Source: Streptomyces sp. AM 4-1-1 (GTDB lineage Bacteria > Actinomycetota > Actinomycetes > Streptomycetales > Streptomycetaceae). From it: a stretch of 64,000 bases of DNA. The notes beneath the pieces are model-generated. The model was given only the letters and a program-made list of their open reading frames with translations, was not told the DNA's origin and made no database searches. The stretch covers positions 2,728,001 to 2,792,000 of the forward strand of contig NZ_CP119145.1 in assembly GCF_029167625.1 (NCBI RefSeq). Reading direction: 5' to 3'. The translations under genes were made by a program, and so were the position numbers. Below, piece after piece: positions 42,341-51,548 of the stretch; the stretch's first letter is position 1; every line of letters starts with the position of its first letter.

Positions 42341-44271
42341 TCCGGGCACGGTGTCCCCGGTGAGAGCTGGTACGGCGCGGCAAGGCGGTAGATCCCCGGG
42401 CGCGGGGCCACGAGTTCGGTCCACTCGTCGCCGTCCGGGTTCTCGTCCATCTTCGCCAGGCACCCGTTCGTGTTGACGTACGTCTTCGGGGTGCTGTCGT
42501 CCTCGCGCCGCTTCGACTCCTCCGTCTCCTGCGGTCGCTCCAGGCTCTTGCCCTTCTCGTCGACGAGCGCGAGCCAGCGTGAGTACGGAATCCGGATCAG
42601 CACCCGTCCCGCCGACTTCACGTGGATCGTCAGCTCGCCCGCGCCCGCCCGGTCCACCGTCGCCGGTGGGTCGGCCAGCGGTACGGGCCGGTCGACCGCG
42701 TAGAGCCGCCAGTTCTCGTCGCCCCAGATCTCCTTCAGGTACGGCTGCCCCTGCCGTACCAGCTGGGCCTCCAGTTCCGCTCCCATGTCGGGCTTGCCCG
42801 TGGGCAGCACCACGTAGTGCACCGCCCAGCGGTCCAGCCACTGCCGGTAGTTGACCGCGTTCAGCGTGTCGTCGTAGAAGATCGGGTTGCGTTCCATGTC
42901 GGCCTGCCGGTTCCAGCCCCGGGCCAGGTTGACGTACGACACGAGCGCCGACGCCTCCCGGTGACTGCTCGCCGGGACGACCTCGACCCTGCCGCGTTCC
43001 GCACCGAGCTCCTGGAGCTCGTTGACCAGCGGTGCCAGCTCGCGCGTCCAGGACGCGGTGGGCGCGGTACGGACGATGTCGTCGACGCTCTTGAAACCGA
43101 TCCAGAAGTTCAGCCCGGCGAAGACGATCAGCAACGCGAACCAGCGGCGGCTCCGTGGTGCGGTGTACGGCAGGGCGGCGAGCAGGACGACCCCGGCGAA
43201 CAGCATCGCCAGCCGCGACACGTTCGAGCCGATCTGCGAGTCGATCACATACGTCAGCCCCGTCCCGATGCCGTACACGGCGGCGGCCGTCCGGACCGTG
43301 CGCCAGTCACGCGGTACGAGTACGAAGATGGCCAACGCGAAGAGGAACGGCAGCAACGCGGTCCCGAACGACATCGGCTGCGTACCTGAGAACGGGAACA
43401 GCCACGCCGACAGCGCCACCACCACGACCGGTGGCAGTCCCAGCGCGTACGCGCCGGGGCGCCGCTTGTTCAGGAACAGCGCCGCCGCGACCACCCCGAG
43501 GAACAGTCCGGCGACCGGGCTGCCCGCCGTGGCCAGCGCCGCGAGCGGCGCCGCCACGACCGCTTTCCCCCACCGCTTGTGGCGCCAGCGGTACGGCCAG
43601 CAGAAGACGGCCGCCACCGCGCCCAGCGCGAACATCATGCCGAGCCCGAACGTCACCCGCCCGGACAGCGCGTTGCACAGGAACGCGAAGACCCCCGCGA
43701 GGGAGCACGCCATCGGGTTGCGGACGGCCCGCACCCGGACCAGGATCATCGCCGTCAGGGCAGCCGACACCGTACCGACGATCATCATCGTCGTGCGGAC
43801 CCCGAGCACCGACATCAGATACGGCGACACCACGCTGTACGAGACGGGGTGCATCCCGCCGTACCAGGCGAGGTTGTACGCGGTCCCGGGGTGCCGGCCG
43901 ACGAACTCGGCCCAGGCGTCCTGCGCCGCGATGTCGCCGCCGCTGTTGGCGAAGAAGAAGAACCAGAGGATGTGGGTGACCGCGGCGACCGCGGTGGCGA
44001 CGGTGACGGGGTGCCGCAACAGTCGTCGGCAGCGGGCCCGGACGGTGGTGTCAGTGGGGCGGCGGGCCGCCCGTGCGGCGGGCTCGGCGGCCCCGGCGGG
44101 TGTACATATGCCCGTATCGGCGCCTTCGCCACCGATGCCGGATTCGGCGTCGGCGCTCGCGCTGTCGGTGCGCGCGGTGCCGGTACCGTCGGTGCTCGCG
44201 GTGTCACCGCTGTCGGTGCTGCCCATGTCGTCGGCCGCTTCTTCACCGGGTCTCGGCTTCGCGGTGGTCAC
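42328..44271 (-). CDS. Polytopic membrane protein, GT-C glycosyltransferase-like
   Basis: A 647-residue protein. The first 75 residues are Asp/Ser/Thr/Gly-rich. About eleven transmembrane helices follow (80-400), the first after HPVTVATAVAAVTHILWFFFF. In the first extracellular loop, NSGGDIAAQDAWAEFVGRHPGTAYNLAWYGGMHPVSYSVVSP holds acidic residues and a His placed as in GT-C enzymes. The C-terminal 230 residues form a soluble extracytoplasmic domain (AVHYVVLPTGKPDMGAEL, TIHVKSAGRVLIRIPYSRW). Likely a lipid-linked-sugar transferase or related cell-wall protein. ATG 44271 is preferred; the N-terminal segment could be shorter. Confidence 0.78.
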   Translation of the reverse strand: MTTAKPRPGEEAADDMGSTDSGDTASTDGTGTARTDSASADAESGIGGEGADTGICTPAGAAEPAARAARRPTDTTVRARCRRLLRHPVTVATAVAAVTHILWFFFFANSGGDIAAQDAWAEFVGRHPGTAYNLAWYGGMHPVSYSVVSPYLMSVLGVRTTMMIVGTVSAALTAMILVRVRAVRNPMACSLAGVFAFLCNALSGRVTFGLGMMFALGAVAAVFCWPYRWRHKRWGKAVVAAPLAALATAGSPVAGLFLGVVAAALFLNKRRPGAYALGLPPVVVVALSAWLFPFSGTQPMSFGTALLPFLFALAIFVLVPRDWRTVRTAAAVYGIGTGLTYVIDSQIGSNVSRLAMLFAGVVLLAALPYTAPRSRRWFALLIVFAGLNFWIGFKSVDDIVRTAPTASWTRELAPLVNELQELGAERGRVEVVPASSHREASALVSYVNLARGWNRQADMERNPIFYDDTLNAVNYRQWLDRWAVHYVVLPTGKPDMGAELEAQLVRQGQPYLKEIWGDENWRLYAVDRPVPLADPPATVDRAGAGELTIHVKSAGRVLIRIPYSRWLALVDEKGKSLERPQETEESKRREDDSTPKTYVNTNGCLAKMDENPDGDEWTELVAPRPGIYRLAAPYQLSPGTPCPEELR

Positions 44272-44553
44272 TACGACTTTCCCCGTCCTCAGCCGTCCCC
44301 GTGTTCCTGTGTGGACGCTGTCACGGCGCCCTTGAGTTGCCCGGGGACGCTAACACGTACGCGATCGGGAGGCGGGCGCCAGGGACCGTACCCGAGCGGG
44401 GAGGCGGGCGCCCGGACCCGCGCCCACCTCCTCGTTTCTGCTCGCCGCTCCTCGTTCGTGCTCGGTCCGGAACAGTCCGGATCGGTCCGGCCGTCGTACG
44501 GGCGCGGCCTGTCCGCCGATCCGTGTCAACCGGTCCGGGCCGGCCGATCCGCG

Positions 44554-47433
44554 TCAGCCGATCCGCGTCAGCTTCTTGCCGTAGCCCGGCTCCGCGAGGT
44601 CCTTCTGGAGCGCGACCGCCACCTTCACCTGGCTGGCGCCCTCCCCCACGGTGAGCGTGCCGACGTGGGTTCCGGCGACCGCCGAGTGCGGCACGGCCTG
44701 GCCGCCGTCGGACAGCTCCAGCTTGACCGTGAGCCCGGCCCAGCCGACCGCCTTCACGTCGCCCGTCGCGACGACCGGTGTCGTACCACCGAGACCGTCG
44801 TCCACGGCACCGACGACCTGCCCCTTCTTCACGATGGTCCGGCCCTGGAGCGCCTTCTGCGTGGCGATCATGACCTTCTTGCTCGCGGAGTTGACCGCGT
44901 CGATGATCGACGTGCTCGACTGCTGCGCGAGCACCGCGCCGACGATCAGCTGGTCGGTGCCGTCGACCATCTTGTGCGCCGCGAAGAGGAGGTTGCCGCC
45001 CGCCTTCGTGGTCGTGCCGGTCTTGATGCCCAGTGCGCCGTCGTACGGGACGAGCGAGTTCCAGTTCCGCCAGGGCTTGCCCGACGGGTCCTTCCACTCC
45101 GGCAGCTTGGTGATCGCCATCAGCGCGGGAATCTCCACCAGCTTCTCGCCGAGCTTCACCAGGTCCTCGGCCGTGCTCATCGTCGTCGCGTTGAGGCCCG
45201 AGGGGTCGGTGTAGACGGTGTTCTTCATGCCGAGGTCCTTGGCGGTGTCGTTCATCTTCTTGACGAACGCCTCCTCCGAACCCGCGTCCCAGCGCGCCAG
45301 CAGCCGCGCGATGTTGTTCGCCGACGGGATCATGATCGCTGCGAGCGCGTCGTACTCGCTGAGCTTGTCACCGGCCTTGACGGTGTTCAGCGTGGACTCG
45401 TTCTCGGAGGAGTCCAGTCCGCCCTCCTTCTCGGCCCGCTCGTCGATGTCGATCGAGGGACCCTTCTCGCCCTTCTTCAGCGGATGGTCCTTGAGCACGA
45501 TGTACGCGGTCATCGCCTTGGCGACACTCGCGATCGGTACGGGCTTCTGCTCGCCGAACGAGTCGACCGTCCCGAGACCGGTCGCCGTCATGTAGCCCTG
45601 GCCCTGGTCGGGCCACGGCAGGGTCGGCTTCTCGCCGTCGAAGGTGTACGTCGGCTGCGCCGTCATGGACAGCGCGGGCGTCGGCAGCGGGCGGACCGCC
45701 TGCACGATCGCAAAGACGATCAAGAGGAGCAGGACCAGCGGGGTCCAGATCTTGACCCGCCGGACCGCCGTGCGGACCGGGGTCTCCGGCGGCGGAGGGG
45801 TGTTCGTCAGCTCCGCCAGCAGATCCAGCGGAGGTCTGGGCGGCATCGGCTGCTGTCTGGTCCGCTCGGCCTCGGGGAATCCGGCGCCCGGCTTCGCGGG
45901 GGCGGTGGGCTTCCCCGGAGCGGGCTTCTCCGGAGCGGCGCCCGGAGCCGACGCCTTCGCAGCGCCGGCCGCGGTGGGTACGGAGGACGCCTCGGGCTTA
46001 CGGGGCGCGGGGGCGGGCCGTACGTCGTCCGCCCGGAGCGGCACGAACTTGCTGGTGCGCTCGGCGGGGGACTCGGGGGTCCCGGACGCCTTCGGGGTCT
46101 TCGAGGTCCCCGAGCCCTCCCGGCTCTTCGACGCGCCCGCCCCGGGCGGGGAGATCTTCAGCGCGGTCGTCGGCTGGTCCACCTCACCCGGGCGGAACGC
46201 CTTGAAGACGGCCGTGGGCTGGTCGACCTTCGGGCTGTCGGGGCCGGGCTTGTCGGAGTCGGGCCTGTACGAGTCGGACTTGCCGGAGTCGGGCTTGCCG
46301 GAGTCGGGCTTGTCCGCGCTGGGCCTGTCGGGGTCGGCGGTGGGTTCTTCTTCGGCAGCGGGTTCGTCCGGCTCGGGGGTGTTCTCGGGCTCGTCACCCG
46401 CCTCGGGCTCGTCGGCCCCGGAGGCTTCCGCCTTCGAGCCTTCCGCCTTCGGATCTTCCGCCTTCGAGCCTTCCGCCTGCGGAGCGTCGGTCTCGGGCTC
46501 TTCCACCTCGGAGGCGTCGGCCTTGCGGTCGTTGGCCTTGCGGTCGTTGGCCTTACGGTCGTCGGCCTCGCGGTCACTCTCGCGCTCGACGGCCTCGCGG
46601 TCGCCAGCGGGCTTGTCCGCCGCCTGCCCCGGCTCACTGACCTCATCGGCCTCGCCAACCCCGGTGGCCTTCTCGGCGCCGGTCTCCTCACGGGACTTCG
46701 GCACCCTGACCCCGGCCGGAGTCTCGTCGCGGGAGTGGGAAGCGCCACCGGAGCGGGATTCGGCGCCGGAACCGGCGTCGGCATCAACGCCGGCCTTCCG
46801 ATCCGGATCTGAATCCCCAGCACCGTCGCCGACGGCCTTCACGTCTGCGGCTTTCACGTCTGCGGCTTTCACATCAGTGGCCTTCACGTCAGCGGCCTTG
46901 ACGTCGGCGGCCTTCATGTCAGCGGCCTCGGAGCCACCGGGCTCCTCCGGCGCCACCGAATCCGCCGCTTCCTCCTCAGGACCGGCGCCCCCGCTCCCAG
47001 CCCCGGCCTCCGAAGCCCCGCCCGCGCCCTTCCCGGGCCCCTGGGCGCCCTTCTCCGCGCCGTTCGTACTGTTAGAGGTCCCTGAGCCCGTCAGGGCCTC
47101 GGCGTCGCGTCCAGAGGTTCGTACACGGAACACGGCGGTCGCACCGTCCGCGCCACCGGCACCATCCGTCTCACCGCCATCGCCACCGTCCGCGCGACCG
47201 CCATCGGCACCGAGCTTCCCGTTCCGCCCACCGCTTCCGTTCCGGTCGTCGCTGCCGGCCCTGTCGCCGTTCCCGGCCTCGACCTCGGCCTCACCACGCC
47301 CGGCCCGGTCGCCGTTCCCGGTCTCCGCCCCGGCGGACCGTTCGTGGAACACGGCAAGCCTCGGATCACGCTCGCTCGCAGTCGTCCCCGACGACTCCTG
47401 CTGCTTCGACTTGTCGGGGGACTCGCCCGCCAC
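44554..47433 (-). CDS. D-alanyl-D-alanine carboxypeptidase (PBP-type serine peptidase) with a very long disordered N-terminus
   Basis: A 959-residue protein. Residues 1 to about 545 are Ala/Glu/Asp/Lys/Ser-rich cytoplasmic low complexity with short repeats such as KAADV and KANDR. A single membrane helix (about 565-582, WTPLVLLLLIVFAIVQAV) leads to an extracellular serine peptidase domain with SVAK (636-639), SAN (704-706) and KTG (804-806), the active-site motifs of family S11. A C-terminal beta domain ends in KKLTRIG. It trims pentapeptide side chains in the cell wall. GTG 47433 was chosen because GGAGGAG lies 6 bases upstream; longer frames to 47568 exist. Confidence 0.9.
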   Translation of the reverse strand: MAGESPDKSKQQESSGTTASERDPRLAVFHERSAGAETGNGDRAGRGEAEVEAGNGDRAGSDDRNGSGGRNGKLGADGGRADGGDGGETDGAGGADGATAVFRVRTSGRDAEALTGSGTSNSTNGAEKGAQGPGKGAGGASEAGAGSGGAGPEEEAADSVAPEEPGGSEAADMKAADVKAADVKATDVKAADVKAADVKAVGDGAGDSDPDRKAGVDADAGSGAESRSGGASHSRDETPAGVRVPKSREETGAEKATGVGEADEVSEPGQAADKPAGDREAVERESDREADDRKANDRKANDRKADASEVEEPETDAPQAEGSKAEDPKAEGSKAEASGADEPEAGDEPENTPEPDEPAAEEEPTADPDRPSADKPDSGKPDSGKSDSYRPDSDKPGPDSPKVDQPTAVFKAFRPGEVDQPTTALKISPPGAGASKSREGSGTSKTPKASGTPESPAERTSKFVPLRADDVRPAPAPRKPEASSVPTAAGAAKASAPGAAPEKPAPGKPTAPAKPGAGFPEAERTRQQPMPPRPPLDLLAELTNTPPPPETPVRTAVRRVKIWTPLVLLLLIVFAIVQAVRPLPTPALSMTAQPTYTFDGEKPTLPWPDQGQGYMTATGLGTVDSFGEQKPVPIASVAKAMTAYIVLKDHPLKKGEKGPSIDIDERAEKEGGLDSSENESTLNTVKAGDKLSEYDALAAIMIPSANNIARLLARWDAGSEEAFVKKMNDTAKDLGMKNTVYTDPSGLNATTMSTAEDLVKLGEKLVEIPALMAITKLPEWKDPSGKPWRNWNSLVPYDGALGIKTGTTTKAGGNLLFAAHKMVDGTDQLIVGAVLAQQSSTSIIDAVNSASKKVMIATQKALQGRTIVKKGQVVGAVDDGLGGTTPVVATGDVKAVGWAGLTVKLELSDGGQAVPHSAVAGTHVGTLTVGEGASQVKVAVALQKDLAEPGYGKKLTRIG

Positions 47434-47627
47434 CGGTGCCTCCTCCATGCGCGGCGGGTACGTCCCCGCCGTGTCCGAACCATCTACCAGTGTCCTGTGT
47501 GAACCCTTGGCCCGACTGCTAGACGAGAACGACATAGCTACTGGTTCCCGTACAAAGCACCCAGGCACCCTCGACAGACCAATGTGAGAGGGGTCACCCT
47601 GTCATTCATCCACGCGGGGAGGCATGG

Positions 47628-48350
47628 ATGGGCAGGAGCCGCAGAACAATTCCGGAAGAGCTTCTACTGCTCGCTCTGGACCCGGCCACGGGTACCACAG
47701 CGCAGCCGCAGTCGCTCGACCTCGGCCTCGCCGGGGCGCAGCTAGTGGAGCTGGCTCTGGCAGGACGGATAGCCCCTGATGGGGATCGTATCGCCGTGGT
47801 GATGCCACGGCCGACAGGAGATCCGACTCTGGACTCCGCACTGGAACTGCTGCGCCGTCGCGGCAGCCCGGTCCGGGCCGTCCACTGGATCGGCGGGCCC
47901 CGGCTGGGGCTGCGCCAGACGTATCTCTCGCATCTGGAGCGGTGCGGCATGGTTCATGCCGTGGCGGGCCAGATGTGCGGAGTGCTGCCGACGACTCGCT
48001 ACCAGGCGACGAACACGGCCGTCAGCCGGGAGATCAGAACCCGGCTGGACAGTGCGATCCGCACCGGCGTACCGCCGGACCCGCGGACCGCGGCGCTCGC
48101 CGCGCTGGCCCACGCGGTCGGACTCGGCAAGCACCTCTACCCCGGGAACGAGGGGCGCTCGTCGCGCTCCCGGCTCCGGGATCTGATCAGGCACGACCCG
48201 ATGGGCGGACTCGTGGCGCACGCCGTGATGGACGTCCAGAACGGGGTGGCCGCACAGCCACGCCGTAATCAGGCGGCCGGTGTGCCGTTGCAATCGCAAG
48301 CGCAGCCGCAGCCGCGCCGCGATGGCATGGTGCGCACCGCGGTCCACTGA
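47628..48350 (+). CDS. GPP34 (GOLPH3/Vps74-like) family protein
   Basis: A 240-residue soluble protein of the GPP34 family. Typical parts are TIPEELLLLALDP, LGLAGAQLVELALAGRI and GGPRLGLRQTYLSHLERCGMV. Eukaryotic homologues bind phosphatidylinositol 4-phosphate and glycosyltransferases; the actinomycete role is unknown. The C-terminal 35 residues are Gln/Pro/Arg-rich. ATG 47628 is used. It diverges from the carboxypeptidase gene by 195 bp, and a strong terminator follows at 48542. Confidence 0.9.
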   Translation: MGRSRRTIPEELLLLALDPATGTTAQPQSLDLGLAGAQLVELALAGRIAPDGDRIAVVMPRPTGDPTLDSALELLRRRGSPVRAVHWIGGPRLGLRQTYLSHLERCGMVHAVAGQMCGVLPTTRYQATNTAVSREIRTRLDSAIRTGVPPDPRTAALAALAHAVGLGKHLYPGNEGRSSRSRLRDLIRHDPMGGLVAHAVMDVQNGVAAQPRRNQAAGVPLQSQAQPQPRRDGMVRTAVH

Positions 48351-48541
48351 GGACAGCACACCGCGTAACCCTCGACCCCCGGCAGTACCTTCACCACCAC
48401 TTCGTCATCGCTTCGTCACCACCTTCTTCGAGACAGTTCAGCACCGCTCAACACCCTCACTACCCCTAGAACACCCGTAGCACCGAGAACCGAATACCAC
48501 CGGCCCGGCGTCTTCCAGGACCCGGTTCGGGAGCCGCACCA

Positions 48542-48578
48542 CGCACGGGGCAGCCGGTCCGACCGGCTGCCCCGTGCG
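48542..48578 (+). terminator. Strong hairpin terminator after GPP34 gene
   Basis: A perfect 17-bp inverted repeat with a 3-base loop: arm CGCACGGGGCAGCCGGT (48542-48558) and its complement (48562-48578). It lies 190 bp downstream of the GPP34 stop and just before the DUF5753 regulator. The sequence at 48351-48540 contains no gene. Confidence 0.88.
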
Positions 48579-48674
48579 CCTGTGTGTGACCGTTTCCCAG
48601 CGCGACCAGGGCCGGGGGTGGCAATCTGCTCAGCAGTAGATACGCACAGCTACACAGCCGGAGGTGCCGTTTCC

Positions 48675-49544
48675 GTGCCGTCCAACGTCAACCCCACCGT
48701 CAGACGACGCCGGTTGGGGCAGGAGTTGCGCCGACTTCGCGAACTCAAGGGCATGACCGCCGAGGAAGTGGCGGAACGCCTGCTCGTCTCGCAGTCGAAG
48801 ATCAGCCGCCTGGAGAACGGTCGCCGCTCCATCAGCCAGCGCGATGTCCGGGATCTGTGCGGGGTGTACGACGTCGAGGACCACCGCATCGTCGACTCCC
48901 TGATGCAGATGGCCAAGGATTCCCGCCAGCAGGGCTGGTGGCATGCCTTCGGCGACATCCCGTACAGCGTCTACATCGGTCTGGAGACGGACGCCGAGTC
49001 GTTGCGGGTGTACGAACCGCAGGTCGTCCCCGGCCTGTTGCAGACCCGGCAGTACGCCGAGGCGCTGATCAACGGCGCGTTGCCGGAGACCTCGCCGTCC
49101 GACATCGAGAAGCGGGTGACCGTACGGGCCCGCCGCCAGGAGCGGATCACCGGGTCGGACCATCCGCTGCGGATCTGGGCGGTGATCGACGAGGCGGCGC
49201 TGCGCCGGCTCGTGGGCGGCAGACAGGTGATGATCGAGCAGCTGGAACAGCTCGTCGAGCTGTCGCACCTGCCGCATGTGACCGTGCAGGTGCTGCCGTT
49301 CGAGATGGGCGCGCACCCCGGTATCAACGGCCAGTACGCGATTCTGGAGTTCCCGGACGCGGCGGACTCCAGCGTGGTCTACATCGAGGGCGTCACGAGC
49401 GACCTGTATCTGGAGAAGTCGAACGACGTGCAGCGGTACAGCGTGATGTACGAGCACTTGCGGGCCCAGGCGCTGAACGTCGAGCAGACCCGTCACATGA
49501 TCTCGGACATCGTCAAGGGTTACGCGCGCGAGCCCGCTCCCTGA
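48675..49544 (+). CDS. Helix-turn-helix regulator with DUF5753 domain (Scr1-type)
   Basis: A 289-residue XRE-family protein. The HTH spans 12-70 (RLGQELRRLRELKGMTAEEVAERLLVSQSKISRLENGRRSIS). The DUF5753 ligand or partner domain (about 100-280) contains YEPQVVPGLLQTRQYAEALI, RRQERI and LPFEMGAHPGINGQYAILEFPD. GTG 48675 follows GGAGG by 10 bases. Such proteins pair with small DUF397 proteins and act in development or as antitoxin-like regulators; here the DUF397 gene is 187 bp downstream. Confidence 0.93.
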   Translation: MPSNVNPTVRRRRLGQELRRLRELKGMTAEEVAERLLVSQSKISRLENGRRSISQRDVRDLCGVYDVEDHRIVDSLMQMAKDSRQQGWWHAFGDIPYSVYIGLETDAESLRVYEPQVVPGLLQTRQYAEALINGALPETSPSDIEKRVTVRARRQERITGSDHPLRIWAVIDEAALRRLVGGRQVMIEQLEQLVELSHLPHVTVQVLPFEMGAHPGINGQYAILEFPDAADSSVVYIEGVTSDLYLEKSNDVQRYSVMYEHLRAQALNVEQTRHMISDIVKGYAREPAP

Positions 49545-49549
49545 GAGTG

Positions 49550-49598
49550 CCACCGGAGAAGGGCGGCGACACGGTACACCGTCGCCGCCCTCCGGTGG
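49550..49598 (+). terminator. Hairpin between DUF5753 gene and DUF397 gene
   Basis: GGGCGGCGAC (49561-49570) pairs with GTCGCCGCCC (49581-49590), extended by CCACCGG (49550-49556) with CCGGTGG (49592-49598). It separates the regulator from the DUF397 gene, so the latter should have its own promoter in 49600-49730. Confidence 0.8.
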
Positions 49599-49730
49599 AA
49601 GATCTGTATGGAATATGCCACCCGGTCGAGTGAACGCCCATCTCATGGGAGCAGGTTGGCGAGTAGCGTCGATCACGCCAACACGAACGCCGTTGGTGTC
49701 GCTCACACACCTCTCTGAACCGGAGTGAAC

Positions 49731-49937
49731 ATGGCTATTCTTCAGGGCGCTACGGACAAGTGGACCAAGTCCTCGTACTCCGGTGGCAACGGCGCTTGCG
49801 TCGAGGTCAAGTCCCCCGTGACGCAGGCCGTCGCCGTGCGTGACTCGAAGGCCCCCGAGGGCCCCTCGATCACGTTCGTGCCCGGCGCGTGGAGCGCGTT
49901 CGTGCGGGACGTCGGCGCCGGTTCCATCAACGCCTGA
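49731..49937 (+). CDS. DUF397 protein (partner of DUF5753 regulator)
   Basis: A 68-residue protein with the DUF397 signature: WTKSSYSGGNGACVEV, VAVRDSKAPEGPSITFVPGAWSAFVRDV. DUF397 proteins are small partners of Scr1-type regulators and have been proposed to be toxins or modulators. ATG 49731 was chosen over GTG 49725 as it follows GGAG better. A terminator candidate at 49958 follows. Confidence 0.92.
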   Translation: MAILQGATDKWTKSSYSGGNGACVEVKSPVTQAVAVRDSKAPEGPSITFVPGAWSAFVRDVGAGSINA

Positions 49938-49957
49938 TCCACCGGCCACCGCCCCGC

Positions 49958-49998
49958 GAGCCCTCTCGACTGGTCCGCCGTCCTGGCCGAGGGGGCTC
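49958..49998. terminator. Convergent terminator candidate
   Basis: GAGCCCTCTCG (49958-49968) pairs with CGAGGGGGCTC (49988-49998) with one mismatch. It lies between the convergent DUF397 gene and ADP-ribosylglycohydrolase-like gene. Confidence 0.65.
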
Positions 49999-50059
49999 AC
50001 TCATGCCCGGACCCTCACACCTGGGCCCGGCGGGCGGTTCCGTGCCCCGCCACGGGCGG

Positions 50060-51181
50060 TCACGCGCCGCGCGGGTAGCGGATCAGCCAGCCGGGGGCCG
50101 CGGCGGACGGGCCGTGCAGAGCGGGGCCCTGGGTCATCTCCATGGCGAAGTCGTCGGCGAGTTGCAGCAGGGTGGCCCGGCCCTCCAGTTCGGCCAGCCA
50201 GGCGGGCGGCAGCGCGGTCTCGCCGTGCAGGGCGCCGAGCAGCGCCCCGCAGAGGGCCCCGGTGGCGGCGGACGGGCCGCCGTGGTTCACGGCGAGGCGC
50301 AGCCCGTGCCGTACGTCCTCCCCCACCAGGGCGCAGTAGAGGGCGACGGCGAGGGCTTCCTCGGCGGAGTCGCCGGCGCCGAGCGATTCGATGAGGGCGG
50401 GGCCCGGGATGCCCTGGCGTACCGTGCCGAGCGCCTGCCGCAGGGCATCGGTGACCGGTTCGTGGCCGGGACGTTCGGCGACCAGGGCGATGGCGCTCTG
50501 TACGGAGTCGTCCAGGGTCCCGCTCCGGGCCAGGCCGTGCACGATGAGGGCGAAGGCGCCCGCCGCGAGCTGGGCGGTGGGGTGGCCGTGGCTCTGCGCG
50601 GCGCACTCGACGGCCAGTTGGAGGACGAGGTGCGGCTCCCACCCCACCAGCAGCCCGAACGGGGCGGATCTGGTGAGGGCGGCGGCGTCCCGGGCGGCCG
50701 GGTTCTTGGGCTGGTCGAGGGTGCCCATGACGGGATCGCCGAAGCCGAGGAGACATTCCCTGGCGGGGGCGCGGCGGGCGTACAGCCATTCCTCCTGGGC
50801 CAGCCAGCCGTTGTCCTCACGGCGTTCGTCGGGGCCCCAGTCGTGCTGGGTCGCCGCCCATCGCAGATAGGCGCGGTGCACATCGGTGGGCGGGTGCCAG
50901 GCCCCGATGTCGCGCCGCACCTGGGCGCGGATCAGTCCGTCGACGGTGAACAGGGTGAGCTGGGTGATCGCCGTGACCGTGCCGCGTCTGCCGTGGAAGG
51001 GCACGAAGTCGGTGACCGCCTCGGCGCCGTGGCTCTCCCGGATCTCTTCGAGCGTGAGGTCCGTGACGCCCGCGCCGAGCGCGTCGCCGATGGCGGCGCC
51101 CAGCAGACAGCCGCGTACCCGGCTGCGGAAGTCCTGCTGTTCGGCACGGCCCCAGACAGCAGCGGTCGGCGGTGTGCCCAC
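50060..51181 (-). CDS. ADP-ribosylglycohydrolase family protein lacking metal-ligand motifs
   Basis: A 373-residue all-alpha protein of the DraG/ARH family. The N-terminal GCLLGAAIGDALGAGV and the C-terminal GALCGALLGALHG are canonical. However, the metal site is absent. The usual TDDT at residues about 70-73 is TAIT here, and the usual GGDSDST near 301-307 is GGPSAAT, so the Asp ligands are replaced by Ala, Ile, Pro and Ala. The middle SKGCGAVMRSAPFGL segment is also changed to ARDAAALTRSAPFGL. Active family members remove ADP-ribose from Arg or other residues; this protein is probably a binding protein or has changed chemistry. GTG 51181. It converges with the DUF397 gene. Confidence 0.88.
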   Translation of the reverse strand: MGTPPTAAVWGRAEQQDFRSRVRGCLLGAAIGDALGAGVTDLTLEEIRESHGAEAVTDFVPFHGRRGTVTAITQLTLFTVDGLIRAQVRRDIGAWHPPTDVHRAYLRWAATQHDWGPDERREDNGWLAQEEWLYARRAPARECLLGFGDPVMGTLDQPKNPAARDAAALTRSAPFGLLVGWEPHLVLQLAVECAAQSHGHPTAQLAAGAFALIVHGLARSGTLDDSVQSAIALVAERPGHEPVTDALRQALGTVRQGIPGPALIESLGAGDSAEEALAVALYCALVGEDVRHGLRLAVNHGGPSAATGALCGALLGALHGETALPPAWLAELEGRATLLQLADDFAMEMTQGPALHGPSAAAPGWLIRYPRGA

Positions 51182-51548
51182 CAGGAACCCCCTCCGTGCC
51201 CGTACATGCCCAGCATCTGCGCAGCACTGTAATCGACCGGGAACGTTCGGTTGAGGGTCGGAACGGTATGCACGGAGTGACGGTTCTGATCGCTTTCAAG
51301 CGATTTGCTCGTCCGGTACGGGGGTGAGGTCGCGGGAGGGATGGGGCGGGGCGAGGGCGGGGGCGCGGAAGGGGTGGGGCGGGGGCGGGATCGCGGGAAG
51401 GGTGGCGCGGGGCGGGATCGCGGGCCCGTACTTCCCGTGGTCGCTCCCTTCCCGTAGTCGCTTCCCGTACGCGGCCCGGCAGGGACGTGCGCGGCCACGC
51501 GGCCACACCCCTCTCGGGTGTGGCCGCTCGACCGTTCGATCCGTGCGC
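51182..51548. terminator. Intergenic gap containing a terminator (51499-51527)
   Basis: GCGGCCACACCC (51499-51510) pairs perfectly with GGGTGTGGCCGC (51516-51527); this ends the leftward VOC gene at 51549. The sequence at 51320-51420 has GGGCGGGATCGCGGG-like repeats. The promoter for the ADP-ribosylglycohydrolase-like gene should lie at 51190-51260. No gene seen. Confidence 0.7.
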
